From contig JBCBWG010000153.1 of the NCBI GenBank assembly GCA_039817205.1, positions 1 to 8,288 of the forward strand: a stretch of DNA of 8,288 nucleotides. Direction: 5' to 3'. The DNA is from JBCBWG01 sp039817205 (GTDB taxonomy: Bacteria; Pseudomonadota; Alphaproteobacteria; Rhizobiales; Hyphomicrobiaceae). Below, one piece after another: positions 1 to 6,408 of this stretch. The notes beneath the pieces are model-generated. The model did not search any database, was not told the DNA's origin, and saw only the letters and a program-made list of their open reading frames with translations. Within the stretch, counting starts at the first letter, position 1; each line of letters opens with the position of its first letter. The position numbers and the translations under genes are program-made.

Positions 1-42
1 GCACGCGCATTGCCTCCTCTATCGCCCGAGAGCAAAGTTCGA

Positions 43-102
43 CGACGGCTCTCTCGGCGACGGCTCACTCGGTCACGGCTCGTTCGGCCACGGCTCACTT
101 GG
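43..102. repeat. 15-bp tandem repeat, four copies
   Basis: Four consecutive 15-bp units (43-57, 58-72, 73-87, 88-102) share the core ACGGCTC followed by a variable A/T-C pair and a final GG. They differ at only a few positions. Because 15 is a multiple of three, every frame reads a pentapeptide repeat. The frame starting at base 2 is open from the window edge to a TAG at 146-148 and reads [D/H]-G-S-[L/F]-G four times, so it could be the C-terminal tail of a gene entering from the left. The frame from base 10 reads an Arg-rich repeat and looks less protein-like. Whether the repeat is coding cannot be decided from this window. Confidence 0.8.
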
Positions 103-148
103 TCTGGGGACCGCTATCCAATTGCCATTGTTTGGAACGCTCTGCTAG

Positions 149-277
149 CACGGCCGAAGTGTGCGGAATGGGGCCTCAACGGCTGCGACCAGAACAGCAC
201 ACGGCCTGGGTGTTTGGGTTCAACGCCAAACCGTGAGCATCTCAGGCGTCTGCTGGATACCAAATTGAGAGCGGCGC
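149..277 (+). other. purM upstream region
   Basis: This is the noncoding stretch before purM. It has a 6-bp inverted repeat, GTTTGG (212-217) and CCAAAC (226-231), with an 8-nt loop. This could be a weak leader hairpin or a protein site. A GAGAG at 267-271, six bases before the ATG, is the likely ribosome binding site. No convincing -35/-10 pair was seen, so the purM promoter is not assigned. Confidence 0.35.
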
Positions 278-1321
278 ATGACCTCAACGAAATCGCCGTC
301 CGGGCGGAACGAGCCGACCACATACGCGGATGCCGGCGTCAATATTGATGCTGGCGATGCACTGGTCCGCGCAATTCGACCGCTCGTGAAAGGCACGTCC
401 CGGCCCGGCGCCGATAGTGACATCGGTGGTTTCGGCGGGTTGTTCGACCCGAAAGCAGCCGGCTTCAAAGACCCGATCCTGGTGGCGGCCAACGATGGCG
501 TCGGCACGAAACTCAAGATCGCGATTGAAACTGGGCGTCACGATACGGTTGGGATCGACCTCGTCGCCATGTGCGTTAACGACCTCGTGGTCCAGGGCGC
601 GGAGCCGCTATTCTTTCTCGATTATTTTGCAACCGGGCGTTTAGAGACGGGAGTCGCTGAAACCGTGATCTCAGGGATTGCTGACGGGTGCAAAGAGGCA
701 GGCTGCGCGCTTATCGGTGGCGAAACGGCCGAAATGCCGGGGATGTATTCCGACGGTGATTACGATCTCGCCGGCTTTTCCGTGGGCGCTGCTGAGCGGG
801 GCGCGTTGTTGCCACGCACGGACATTGCTGACGGCGACGTGATCATCGGACTTTCTTCGTCGGGCGTGCACTCAAACGGTTTCTCACTTGTCCGTCGACT
901 GGTTGCCGATGCCGGTCTCAACTGGTCAGACGCAGCCCCATTTTCCGCGGGTGAAACACTCGGCGAAGCGTTCCTCGCACCAACCCGGATTTATGTCCGC
1001 CCGCTGCTTGATGCAATCCGAACGACGGGTGCCGTCAAGGCTCTGGCACACATCACAGGCGGCGGGCTGACCGATAATATCCCGCGCGTTTTGCCCGAAG
1101 GCCTCCACGCCGACCTCAACGATAGCACTTGGGAGATCCCGCCAGTCTTCCGATGGCTGCAGACGCAAGCCCGCCTCGACGCCACCGAGATGCACCGCAC
1201 GTTCAACTGCGGCATCGGAATGGTTGCGATCTGCACTGAAGCCGACGCGGAGGCCTTGATCGGCGTGTTTGACACCTACGCCATCGAAAGCCGCATCATC
1301 GGCGTCGTCCGCCAAACTTAG
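278..1321 (+). CDS. purM: phosphoribosylformylglycinamidine cyclo-ligase (AIR synthetase)
   Basis: PurM uses ATP to close formylglycinamidine ribonucleotide (FGAM) into aminoimidazole ribonucleotide (AIR), the fifth step of de novo purine synthesis, in the cytosol. The 347-residue product has the family's usual length and aligns by eye with E. coli PurM from end to end. Landmarks are YADAGVNIDAG near residues 16-26, the ATP-site segment DGVGTKL at 73-79, the long conserved block HDTVGIDLVAMCVNDLVVQG at 88-107, GGETAEMPGMY at 147-157, and later THITGGG-like (AHITGGGL) and TFNCGIGM segments. The ATG at 278 is chosen because the family's conserved N-terminus begins shortly after it and GAGAG lies six bases upstream. 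It ends at TAG 1319-1321. In many alphaproteobacteria purN follows directly; here it does not. The gene appears intact. Confidence 0.98.
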   Translation: MTSTKSPSGRNEPTTYADAGVNIDAGDALVRAIRPLVKGTSRPGADSDIGGFGGLFDPKAAGFKDPILVAANDGVGTKLKIAIETGRHDTVGIDLVAMCVNDLVVQGAEPLFFLDYFATGRLETGVAETVISGIADGCKEAGCALIGGETAEMPGMYSDGDYDLAGFSVGAAERGALLPRTDIADGDVIIGLSSSGVHSNGFSLVRRLVADAGLNWSDAAPFSAGETLGEAFLAPTRIYVRPLLDAIRTTGAVKALAHITGGGLTDNIPRVLPEGLHADLNDSTWEIPPVFRWLQTQARLDATEMHRTFNCGIGMVAICTEADAEALIGVFDTYAIESRIIGVVRQT

Positions 1322-1371
1322 CCATGCCTGCTCAGTGAGCGTTGCCGATGCACGCGGGCGCGAGGGACACA

Positions 1372-1402
1372 ACGATTGGATGATCCGTGCTCATCCAATC
1401 GT
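1372..1402. promoter_or_regulatory. perfect 12-bp inverted repeat between purM and the lipoprotein gene
   Basis: ACGATTGGATGA (1372-1383) and TCATCCAATCGT (1391-1402) are exact reverse complements separated by a 7-base loop. The site is 50 bases after the purM stop. No U-run follows (GTACAATTTGAC), so it is not a classical intrinsic terminator, though as RNA it would be a stable hairpin. It ends five bases before a consensus -35 hexamer, a position suited to a dimeric regulator acting on the next gene. Terminator and operator roles both remain possible. Confidence 0.6.
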
Positions 1403-1407
1403 ACAAT

Positions 1408-1436
1408 TTGACACCGATCAGCCGACCTTGGCGAAT
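1408..1436 (+). promoter_or_regulatory. candidate sigma-70-type promoter for the lipoprotein gene
   Basis: A perfect -35 hexamer TTGACA lies at 1408-1413. The best-spaced -10 (17-base spacer) is GCGAAT at 1431-1436, which matches the consensus at only three positions. Transcription would start near 1443, about 50 bases before the ATG at 1492. The weak -10 and the adjacent inverted repeat are compatible with an activator-dependent or regulated promoter, but this is inference. Confidence 0.35.
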
Positions 1437-1491
1437 ATCCGCGAAGAGGCAAACCGCCGAATCGGGCGGCGCGGCGGATGGCGGTCGACAT

Positions 1492-2316
1492 ATGACTATG
1501 CGAAACAAGCGGCGGATTTACCGACTGTGGTGCGGAACCGCACTTACGCTTGGTCTTGCGGTGGTATCGGGGTGCGCGAACGGGCCGGCCGTCGACGGAG
1601 CGGCTGGCAGTGCACTCGCGACCGGAGCGACGGCTCCGGCGGCACAACAACCGAAATTGGCAAGCGGGACAGGGCGCGTCTTCTTCCGCGTCAACCTCAA
1701 GAACAAGAAATGCGGCAGCGTTCACGCGAAGCTTGCGACAGCTGACGCTGAGGGAAACCTATCTGTGGTCAAGACGGCCTCGCGGGTCAGCTTTTTCGGG
1801 CGGTCTCCGCACGACGCACTGAGCGCTGAGCTGCCATCAGGCACTTACCACCTCGTCCACTTTCAATGCCACGCCAGCAGAGTTCACGGCGCGTCAGCTC
1901 CATTGGAATTCAAGGGCTTTTTGCTGACAGAGACGCAAAAGTGGGAGGGAAGTCTTGCTCAGTTCGATGTCATTGCAGGCGAGACGGTCGACCTTGGACA
2001 GATCGACTTGAAACTGATCGGACTTCAGGCAACGCCAAAAGGGGCCAGCGTGATGGGCCGCTACGCAGCCACCTTCGCACCGGCAACCCCCGAGCAGCGC
2101 AATTGGGTTTTGTCGAACCACAAGATGTCTGAAGCAGCTTTGATCTCGCGCAGCCCTCGGGCCGGTTTGCGAAAGTCCGGTATCCTGAATGTGCCAGGCT
2201 GCGGGCCGCGGGCTCGACCCAAAGACCCGAAGGAGGCAGCCGTCCGCGAACTCCTGTGCCGCAAAAGCTGGCCAGTAGGCGCCAACATGAAGTCGCTCTT
2301 GCAATCGCAAATCTGA
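1492..2316 (+). CDS. predicted lipoprotein of unknown function
   Basis: I do not recognise a named family. The 274-residue product begins with basic residues, a hydrophobic stretch (about residues 11-26) and a lipobox VSGC with the lipidated Cys at 28. It is therefore predicted to be exported, lipid-modified and anchored in the envelope; Ala at +2 would favour the outer membrane by the E. coli rule. An Ala-rich linker (about 37-52) precedes a likely beta-rich region containing SGTYHLVHFQC (116-126) and FDVIAGETVDLGQI (158-171), a style seen in small periplasmic beta-sandwich lipoproteins. The C-terminal part (about 200-274) is basic and has two Cys (237, 256). The ATG at 1492 is preferred over a GTG at 1387 because the signal peptide starts there and GGATGG lies about ten bases upstream. 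The gene converges with the next one, with a 62-bp gap. Confidence 0.8.
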   Translation: MTMRNKRRIYRLWCGTALTLGLAVVSGCANGPAVDGAAGSALATGATAPAAQQPKLASGTGRVFFRVNLKNKKCGSVHAKLATADAEGNLSVVKTASRVSFFGRSPHDALSAELPSGTYHLVHFQCHASRVHGASAPLEFKGFLLTETQKWEGSLAQFDVIAGETVDLGQIDLKLIGLQATPKGASVMGRYAATFAPATPEQRNWVLSNHKMSEAALISRSPRAGLRKSGILNVPGCGPRARPKDPKEAAVRELLCRKSWPVGANMKSLLQSQI

Positions 2317-2378
2317 TCGGGCTTGGGGACGCGAGGCGATCGAGTGTCTCGCACGCGTGGGGCTGGGAGCCGACCGCG

Positions 2379-2954
2379 CTACATCTGCGAGAGCTTTCGG
2401 CCGGCGGCGGTTGCTTCGGCTGCGGCTGCAATCCGCTTCTCACGCGTCTTTTGCGTTTTGGCGATTTTGATCCACCGCAGTACGTTCCGCCGATGACTCG
2501 GTGCAAATTCATCGAACGGGCCGCGTGCGCCATTCGCATCGAGTGCCGTCGCAAGATCCTCAGGCACGATCAACCGATCCACATCATCGAAAAAGTCCCA
2601 AAGACCCGCAGCCTTCGACCGGGCAATCGCATCTCGACCGGCCGGATGCATACGCCCACCCCGATCTAGGCGCGCGGCCCGCTCTTTGTAACTCAGCGCC
2701 CAGGCCTGAGTCTTTCGCGGTGCGATCAGCTGCATGGTTCGCAGCTCATCGAGCTTGCGTCGCACCCCATCGATCCAGCCGAACGCAATCAACGCGTCGA
2801 GGACATCGCCGGTGCCGACAAATTTTTCCGGCGTCGACTTTTTGTAGGTCACGAGCCAGACGCTTTCGGCCTGTGCGTGGTTGACCTCAAGCCAATCCCA
2901 CAGGTCGGCCGCGGTTTCGATCTCGAGCATCTGGAACTCAGTTTCGTTTGCCAT
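2379..2954 (-). CDS. YdeI/OmdA-family protein (OmpD-associated / bacteriocin-protection type)
   Basis: The 191-residue product matches the YdeI/OmpD-associated family in overall pattern: an N-terminal WxWLxxNH-like start (residues 20-26), VWLVTYKK (32-39), the signature FGWIDG (58-63), RGGRMHPAG (98-106), and a C-terminal PSHRRNVLRWIKIAKTQKTR segment (152-171) followed by a basic RI and an Ala-rich tail. In Salmonella a family member contributes to resistance to polymyxin B and other antimicrobial peptides; the biochemical role is not established and may differ here. The length is normal. The ATG complementary to 2952-2954 is used although no strong Shine-Dalgarno precedes it; M9 is a possible alternative start. 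It is divergent from the secreted-protein gene to its right and convergent with the lipoprotein gene to its left. Confidence 0.88.
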   Translation of the reverse strand: MANETEFQMLEIETAADLWDWLEVNHAQAESVWLVTYKKSTPEKFVGTGDVLDALIAFGWIDGVRRKLDELRTMQLIAPRKTQAWALSYKERAARLDRGGRMHPAGRDAIARSKAAGLWDFFDDVDRLIVPEDLATALDANGARGPFDEFAPSHRRNVLRWIKIAKTQKTREKRIAAAAEATAAGRKLSQM

Positions 2955-3218
2955 GCGGTGTTTACGGCTGAGAAACGGACAGAGTTTGCCTCGATCGACT
3001 GGACGTCGGAGCAGGAGGGACGCCTCAGATATTTTGGCGCACTGGCCTCAGAACGCGACGGCCAGGACGCACGGCGTTCGGATTGTTCAATCCTCAGCAA
3101 CGCGCGCGCGCCAGCTGGTTCAACGTTTGCTAAACCTTGTCCAATTGTCTGAATTGCCAAAACTTTCTCAGCTCAGTAGCCTCCCGTATCACGGGTAAAT
3201 TTCAAGGGGTGGGCGCCG
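2955..3218. promoter_or_regulatory. divergent intergenic region with two short inverted repeats
   Basis: These 264 bases separate two divergently read genes and must hold both promoters, although no clear -35/-10 pair was identified. Two symmetric sites are visible. CTGGCC (3042-3047) and GGCCAG (3060-3065) are separated by 12 bases. CCCGT-ATC-ACGGG occupies 3183-3195, ending 23 bases before the rightward ATG. The second lies where a repressor site or 5'-UTR hairpin would affect the rightward gene. AAGGGG at 3204-3209 is the ribosome binding site of that gene. Open frames crossing this region lack start-site or composition support. Confidence 0.4.
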
Positions 3219-4433
3219 ATGACGAAACAGATCGCGGCGCTTGCCGTTGTCATGAGCGCACTCGCGTCTTCGGTCGCCTTGCCCACAACTTCGGTCGCAC
3301 AGTCTATCAATTCTCCAGCGCGCCATCTGTCCCCTGGCGCTCTTCCGGCCGATCAAGCGCGACCGAACCAGAGACCAATCATCCTCGCTCAGGCGATCTC
3401 CGAAAAAGAAGCGTTTGAGGCTGCGAAAGAACTCGGGACAATTGAGGCCTGGGAAGCGTTCCTGAACAATTTTCCTCGTGGCTTCCGAGCTGACCTGGCG
3501 CGCGCCTATGTCCGGCGCCTTGGCAATTCCTCGGGAAACGGCGCGTTGTCGCAACCGACCGAAACGCAGCCACCGAGGCAACCCACAACGCAAAGCGCGG
3601 AACCAAAGCCACTTCCAGCGGGGCGAAACGAGGCAAGTCCGGCCTTTGCCGACGTCCGGTTCAACGTCCTCTTTGGCTATTGGCGGAAGCTTGCAACCAC
3701 CCGATATTTCGCCGCCGGTCGCGTTGGCTACCCGCTTTGCATGCAGGAGTGCGCAAAGAGCAGAAGCTGCAATTTCTGGGTGTTTCAGCCCAGAAACCCA
3801 AATTACCAAGGCTCTGTTGATCGCTGCTTTCTGATGGCGGAAGCCGGCCGGGCTGTTCCGGCCTCCTGGTGTCCAAAGTGCACGACGGGTCGCCGCATCG
3901 GTGTGCCAGAGCCACAGCTCACGCAGCCCAACATCAGCGTCGCCTCTCGCGTCCGTTGGGAGCGGAAGCCGCCAGCTTTTCTCGGGCGCCCGAAACGGCC
4001 AAAGACGACGCGGCCGCCGAAGACGAAACCAACATCCTCACGCCCGCGCTGTACGCGGGGACGTGTCTATCGCCGCGGTGCCTGCCGTTGCCCGCGATCG
4101 CGGCGGTTTTGGTATGGCGGTCGCTGCAACCGCTTCCGCGATTGCCCCGGCGACAGTGTTCGCAACCGCAAAGGCCAATGCGTGAAAGAGGATGAACCGC
4201 CAGTTGTCCGCAATCGATGCTCGGGCGGTCGACTGTTCAGCCAAAGCCGTCGGATTTGTCACTGCCCGGAAAGCCGACCGGTTTGGACCGGATCGCGGTG
4301 TATTTCTGCCCGGCCGACCGGCGGCGCCACCAATCAGCAAATTATTCGCCGCTGCAAGCGTCTCAACCGAGAGTGCCAACGAGGTTTGCGTGGCGCCTGT
4401 CGCGCGCTCAGTCAGTACTGCGATCGCGGTTGA
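3219..4433 (+). CDS. secreted PAN-like, Cys-rich repeat protein
   Basis: The 404-residue product has a Sec signal peptide (hydrophobic core about 5-21, likely cleavage after VAQ-type residues near 28) and is predicted to be exported. In order: a helical segment AFEAAKELGTIEAWEAFLNNF (about 65-85) of the type found in many Hyphomicrobiales exported proteins; a Pro/Gln-rich linker (105-140); a PAN/apple-like domain (about 142-226) with Cys 174, 178, 184 and 203 and the typical CxFWVF...CFL pattern; a basic Pro/Lys/Arg linker (about 245-277); two related Cys modules (278-303 and 334-361) of form C-x-x-G-R...C-x-C-P...W-x-G-x-R-C, separated by a CPG...C segment (309-321); and a C-terminal four-Cys helical tail (379, 386, 394, 401). 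PAN domains bind proteins or carbohydrates, so a cell-surface or adhesive role is possible. The function is unknown. AAGGGG nine bases upstream supports the ATG. Confidence 0.82.
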   Translation: MTKQIAALAVVMSALASSVALPTTSVAQSINSPARHLSPGALPADQARPNQRPIILAQAISEKEAFEAAKELGTIEAWEAFLNNFPRGFRADLARAYVRRLGNSSGNGALSQPTETQPPRQPTTQSAEPKPLPAGRNEASPAFADVRFNVLFGYWRKLATTRYFAAGRVGYPLCMQECAKSRSCNFWVFQPRNPNYQGSVDRCFLMAEAGRAVPASWCPKCTTGRRIGVPEPQLTQPNISVASRVRWERKPPAFLGRPKRPKTTRPPKTKPTSSRPRCTRGRVYRRGACRCPRSRRFWYGGRCNRFRDCPGDSVRNRKGQCVKEDEPPVVRNRCSGGRLFSQSRRICHCPESRPVWTGSRCISARPTGGATNQQIIRRCKRLNRECQRGLRGACRALSQYCDRG

Positions 4434-5475
4434 GGCACGGGCGGGCCAATGCCTGACCTGAGGGGGCGTCCACTTCGAACAGGGCCTCCCCGCCAAACAG
4501 CATAGCGACTGCGCACCGACCGTTCACTGTCAACTCATGGACGGCGGACATTTCGGCGATGACCGGCTCTAGGTTCACGCGGCCCTGCGCAACGCGCTGC
4601 ATCCAGCCAAGCCTCGTCAAGTGCTGACGGAATTGTTCGTTTGCGCTGTTCTTCGTGGTAATCAGTAGGCTTTCATCGTCGCAAAGTGCTGCCGCCATAT
4701 TTGTCGAGCGATCGCCAGCGCTCAAAGCCTCAAAAGCTCTTCGACCGATCGCATCATCTCCGGTAACAATTGCCGCCACGCGAATACTGTCGTTTAGGCG
4801 CCGATCACCGACGAACGTGGCGAGTTTCATGGCGAGCCCGGCGGGCAATGAGGCCTCGTTGATATCCCCGGTTACCGAGACATCGGGTCTCGTTTCCCCA
4901 CTTTTGCCGCTGGTCAAGTCACTGGCCAAGTCACTGGCCAAGTCACTGGTCAAGTCACTGGTCAAGTCACTGGTCAAAGCGAAACCGACGGCGTCATTCG
5001 AGATGAGTGCTCTGCGGTCGCCCCGGGTCAAAACCGTTCCATCGGGGCGCACAACCGACTGCGCGACCACATCGCGCGGCTCACCGATCAGCCAACTCAC
5101 CCGGATCGGCGCGCCAATTTTTTCCGAATGGTGCGCCACGGTCGGCAAAACGAGGACACCATGGCTCGGCCCTCGCATAATGCGCATTTCGCTCGCAGAC
5201 TCAGACAGATACTCCGGCAACTGATCGGATAGGATCGCGCTTGCGATCAACGGGCATGCCGGCCCCCGTTCCCCTGGCTTTTCAGCATGATTCAGAAAAT
5301 CAGACACGAGTGCCATGAGCCCGGGCATCCCGCGCCGCTCCAACCAAACAACCTTTTCAGCGATACCCTGACGGATGTCGTGCTTCGGCCAGCCCTTCGC
5401 CTCGGCCGCAACGTAGGCAAGGCAGTACGCCTCAAGGAGCGAAAACGTTGTCTCGGCTTCGGTTTGGGTCGTCAT
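4408..5475 (-). CDS. hypothetical protein with (L-T/A-S-D)n repeat
   Basis: I do not recognise this 355-residue family. It has no signal peptide or membrane segment and is probably cytosolic. Residues 1-65 look helical. Residues about 95-160 look like a mixed beta region with RGPSHGVLVLP and IRVSWLIGEP. Residues 167-190 are six tetrapeptides (LTSD x3, LASD x2, LTSG) from a 12-bp DNA repeat, forming an acidic, probably flexible linker. Residues 205-340 form a second region with VAAIVTGDDAIGRRAFEAL and LLITTKNSANEQFRQHLTRLGW. The ATG at 5473-5475 (complement) is chosen because GGAG lies eight bases upstream; the frame remains open to 5583, so a longer N-terminus is possible. Its 3' end overlaps the convergent Cys-rich gene by 26 bp. 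The divergent neighbour is purN. Confidence 0.72.
   Translation of the reverse strand: MTTQTEAETTFSLLEAYCLAYVAAEAKGWPKHDIRQGIAEKVVWLERRGMPGLMALVSDFLNHAEKPGERGPACPLIASAILSDQLPEYLSESASEMRIMRGPSHGVLVLPTVAHHSEKIGAPIRVSWLIGEPRDVVAQSVVRPDGTVLTRGDRRALISNDAVGFALTSDLTSDLTSDLASDLASDLTSGKSGETRPDVSVTGDINEASLPAGLAMKLATFVGDRRLNDSIRVAAIVTGDDAIGRRAFEALSAGDRSTNMAAALCDDESLLITTKNSANEQFRQHLTRLGWMQRVAQGRVNLEPVIAEMSAVHELTVNGRCAVAMLFGGEALFEVDAPSGQALARPCLNRDRSTD
4910..4977. repeat. 12-bp tandem repeat inside the unknown gene
   Basis: Five full units of CTGGYCAAGTCA (4910-4921, 4922-4933, 4934-4945, 4946-4957, 4958-4969) are followed by an 8-base partial unit (4970-4977). The only difference among the full units is T or C at the fifth base, in the order T, C, C, T, T, so the array looks recently expanded. 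As the unit is a multiple of three, gain or loss of copies changes protein length by four residues without a frameshift. Confidence 0.95.
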
Positions 5476-5733
5476 AGCATCCGCTCCAGTCGTCCCAATT
5501 CGCTCCGCGCGCTCCAACGATAACACCAACGGCCAGCGGATCATCACCTTTTGACGGCTTTGAGCAAAGTCAGTCATCCACAACTCGCTACGAATTCAAA
5601 TGGAGACCGCGACTTAAAATGGAGACCGCGATCGGGGGGCAAGCAACTGCACCTTGACAAAAGCCGGATCAAAACGCGGGCGTGGCGCCCAATGCTCTTG
5701 CCGAGATCGCGCCGATCGGCCACCAGGACACAC
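5476..5733. promoter_or_regulatory. purN upstream region, divergent from the unknown gene
   Basis: This 258-bp stretch must supply a promoter for purN, since the purM promoter lies beyond genes read in the opposite direction, and also one for the leftward unknown gene. A consensus -35 hexamer TTGACA occurs at 5654-5659 on the plus strand, but no acceptable -10 lies 15-19 bases downstream, so no promoter is assigned. It also holds the 15-bp direct repeat annotated separately. The plus-strand frame upstream of purN is open back to 5551, but the extra residues do not resemble PurN. Confidence 0.4.
5598..5631. repeat. 15-bp direct repeat upstream of purN
   Basis: AAATGGAGACCGCGA occurs exactly at 5598-5612 and again at 5617-5631, a 19-base period with a 4-base gap. 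A G-run (5634-5639) follows. Short, closely spaced direct repeats of this kind are typical of the multiply repeated ends of some insertion sequences, notably the IS21 family, and also of tandem sites for a regulator. No second copy or matching inverted copy was found elsewhere in the window, so neither reading is proven. Confidence 0.7.
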
Positions 5734-6408
5734 ATGACCACACGTCCGCACAAAACACCGACGGCTATCCTGATTTCCGGGCGCGGGTCCAACATGCAGG
5801 CGGTTGTTGCCGCAGCCGACGATCCGGCACATCCGGCTCAAGTTGTGTCTGTGATTTCAAACACGCCGGACGCTGCTGGCGTGGCCTGGGCGCACGAACG
5901 CGGGCTACAGACACCGGTCGTCGACCACCGCGAATTTCGAGGGGATCGCGCACGTTTTGACCGTGCGCTCGACATAGCCATTCGCGAAAGCGGCGCAGAA
6001 TTCGTTGTACTTGCGGGCTTCATGCGCCTTCTGACGCCCGAGTTTGTGACATCCTGGTCCGGCCGGATGGTAAACATTCACCCAAGTTTACTTCCAGCAT
6101 TCAAAGGGCTCGACACCCACGCCCGCTGCCTCGCAGCTGGAATTCGGATTTCCGGTTGTACGGTCCACTTTGTGGTGCCGGAAATAGATGCCGGACCGAT
6201 CATCGCGCAAGCAGCCGTTCCCGTCCTACAAGGCGACACTGAGAATGACTTGGCTGACCGGATACTCGCCGCCGAGCATCAGATTTACCCGCCAGCGATC
6301 GCGGCCGTCTTAAGCAGCGACTGCGCCCTCGACGGCGAAGAGGTCGTTTGGAAGAAAGGTCGCAGCTTTCAGACACCCGTCCCGATGTTCTCCCCGCACA
6401 TCCTGTAG
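5734..6408 (+). CDS. purN: phosphoribosylglycinamide formyltransferase (GAR transformylase)
   Basis: PurN transfers the formyl group of 10-formyltetrahydrofolate to glycinamide ribonucleotide (GAR), the third step of de novo purine synthesis, in the cytosol. The 224-residue product has the single-domain formyltransferase layout: phosphate-binding SGRGSN (15-20), VVLAGFMRLLTPEFV (91-105), the catalytic segment NIHPSLLPAFKGLDTH (114-129) with Asn114 and His116, and HFVVPEIDAGPII (145-157) with Asp152. These three residues match the Asn106/His108/Asp144 triad of E. coli PurN. The ATG at 5734 is chosen over upstream starts in the open frame because AGGA lies five bases before it and the family N-terminus follows. 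It lies about 4.4 kb from purM, which would usually adjoin it in this bacterial group. The gene appears intact. Confidence 0.97.
   Translation: MTTRPHKTPTAILISGRGSNMQAVVAAADDPAHPAQVVSVISNTPDAAGVAWAHERGLQTPVVDHREFRGDRARFDRALDIAIRESGAEFVVLAGFMRLLTPEFVTSWSGRMVNIHPSLLPAFKGLDTHARCLAAGIRISGCTVHFVVPEIDAGPIIAQAAVPVLQGDTENDLADRILAAEHQIYPPAIAAVLSSDCALDGEEVVWKKGRSFQTPVPMFSPHIL

Noticed and set aside
1970..2554. 194-codon minus-strand open frame across the end of the lipoprotein gene and the YdeI-type gene
   Set aside because: It runs through two better supported genes, and its Arg/Ser-rich translation shows no family pattern.
4428..4458. Possible bidirectional terminator at the overlapping convergent gene ends (AGGCA/TGCCT core)
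   Set aside because: The stem is only five pairs with a 12-base loop and mismatches, and it lacks T-runs.
4655..5224. 189-codon plus-strand open frame with VKSL/AKSL repeats
   Set aside because: It is the antisense of the unknown minus-strand gene. The apparent repeat is the same 12-bp DNA repeat read on the other strand, and the minus frame is longer, has a ribosome binding site and ends cleanly against the neighbour.
5548..5675. Approximate inverted repeat (about CAAAGCCG-TCAAAA) at 5548-5562 and 5658-5675 flanking the direct repeats
   Set aside because: The arms align only with several gaps, so this is too weak to call transposon ends.
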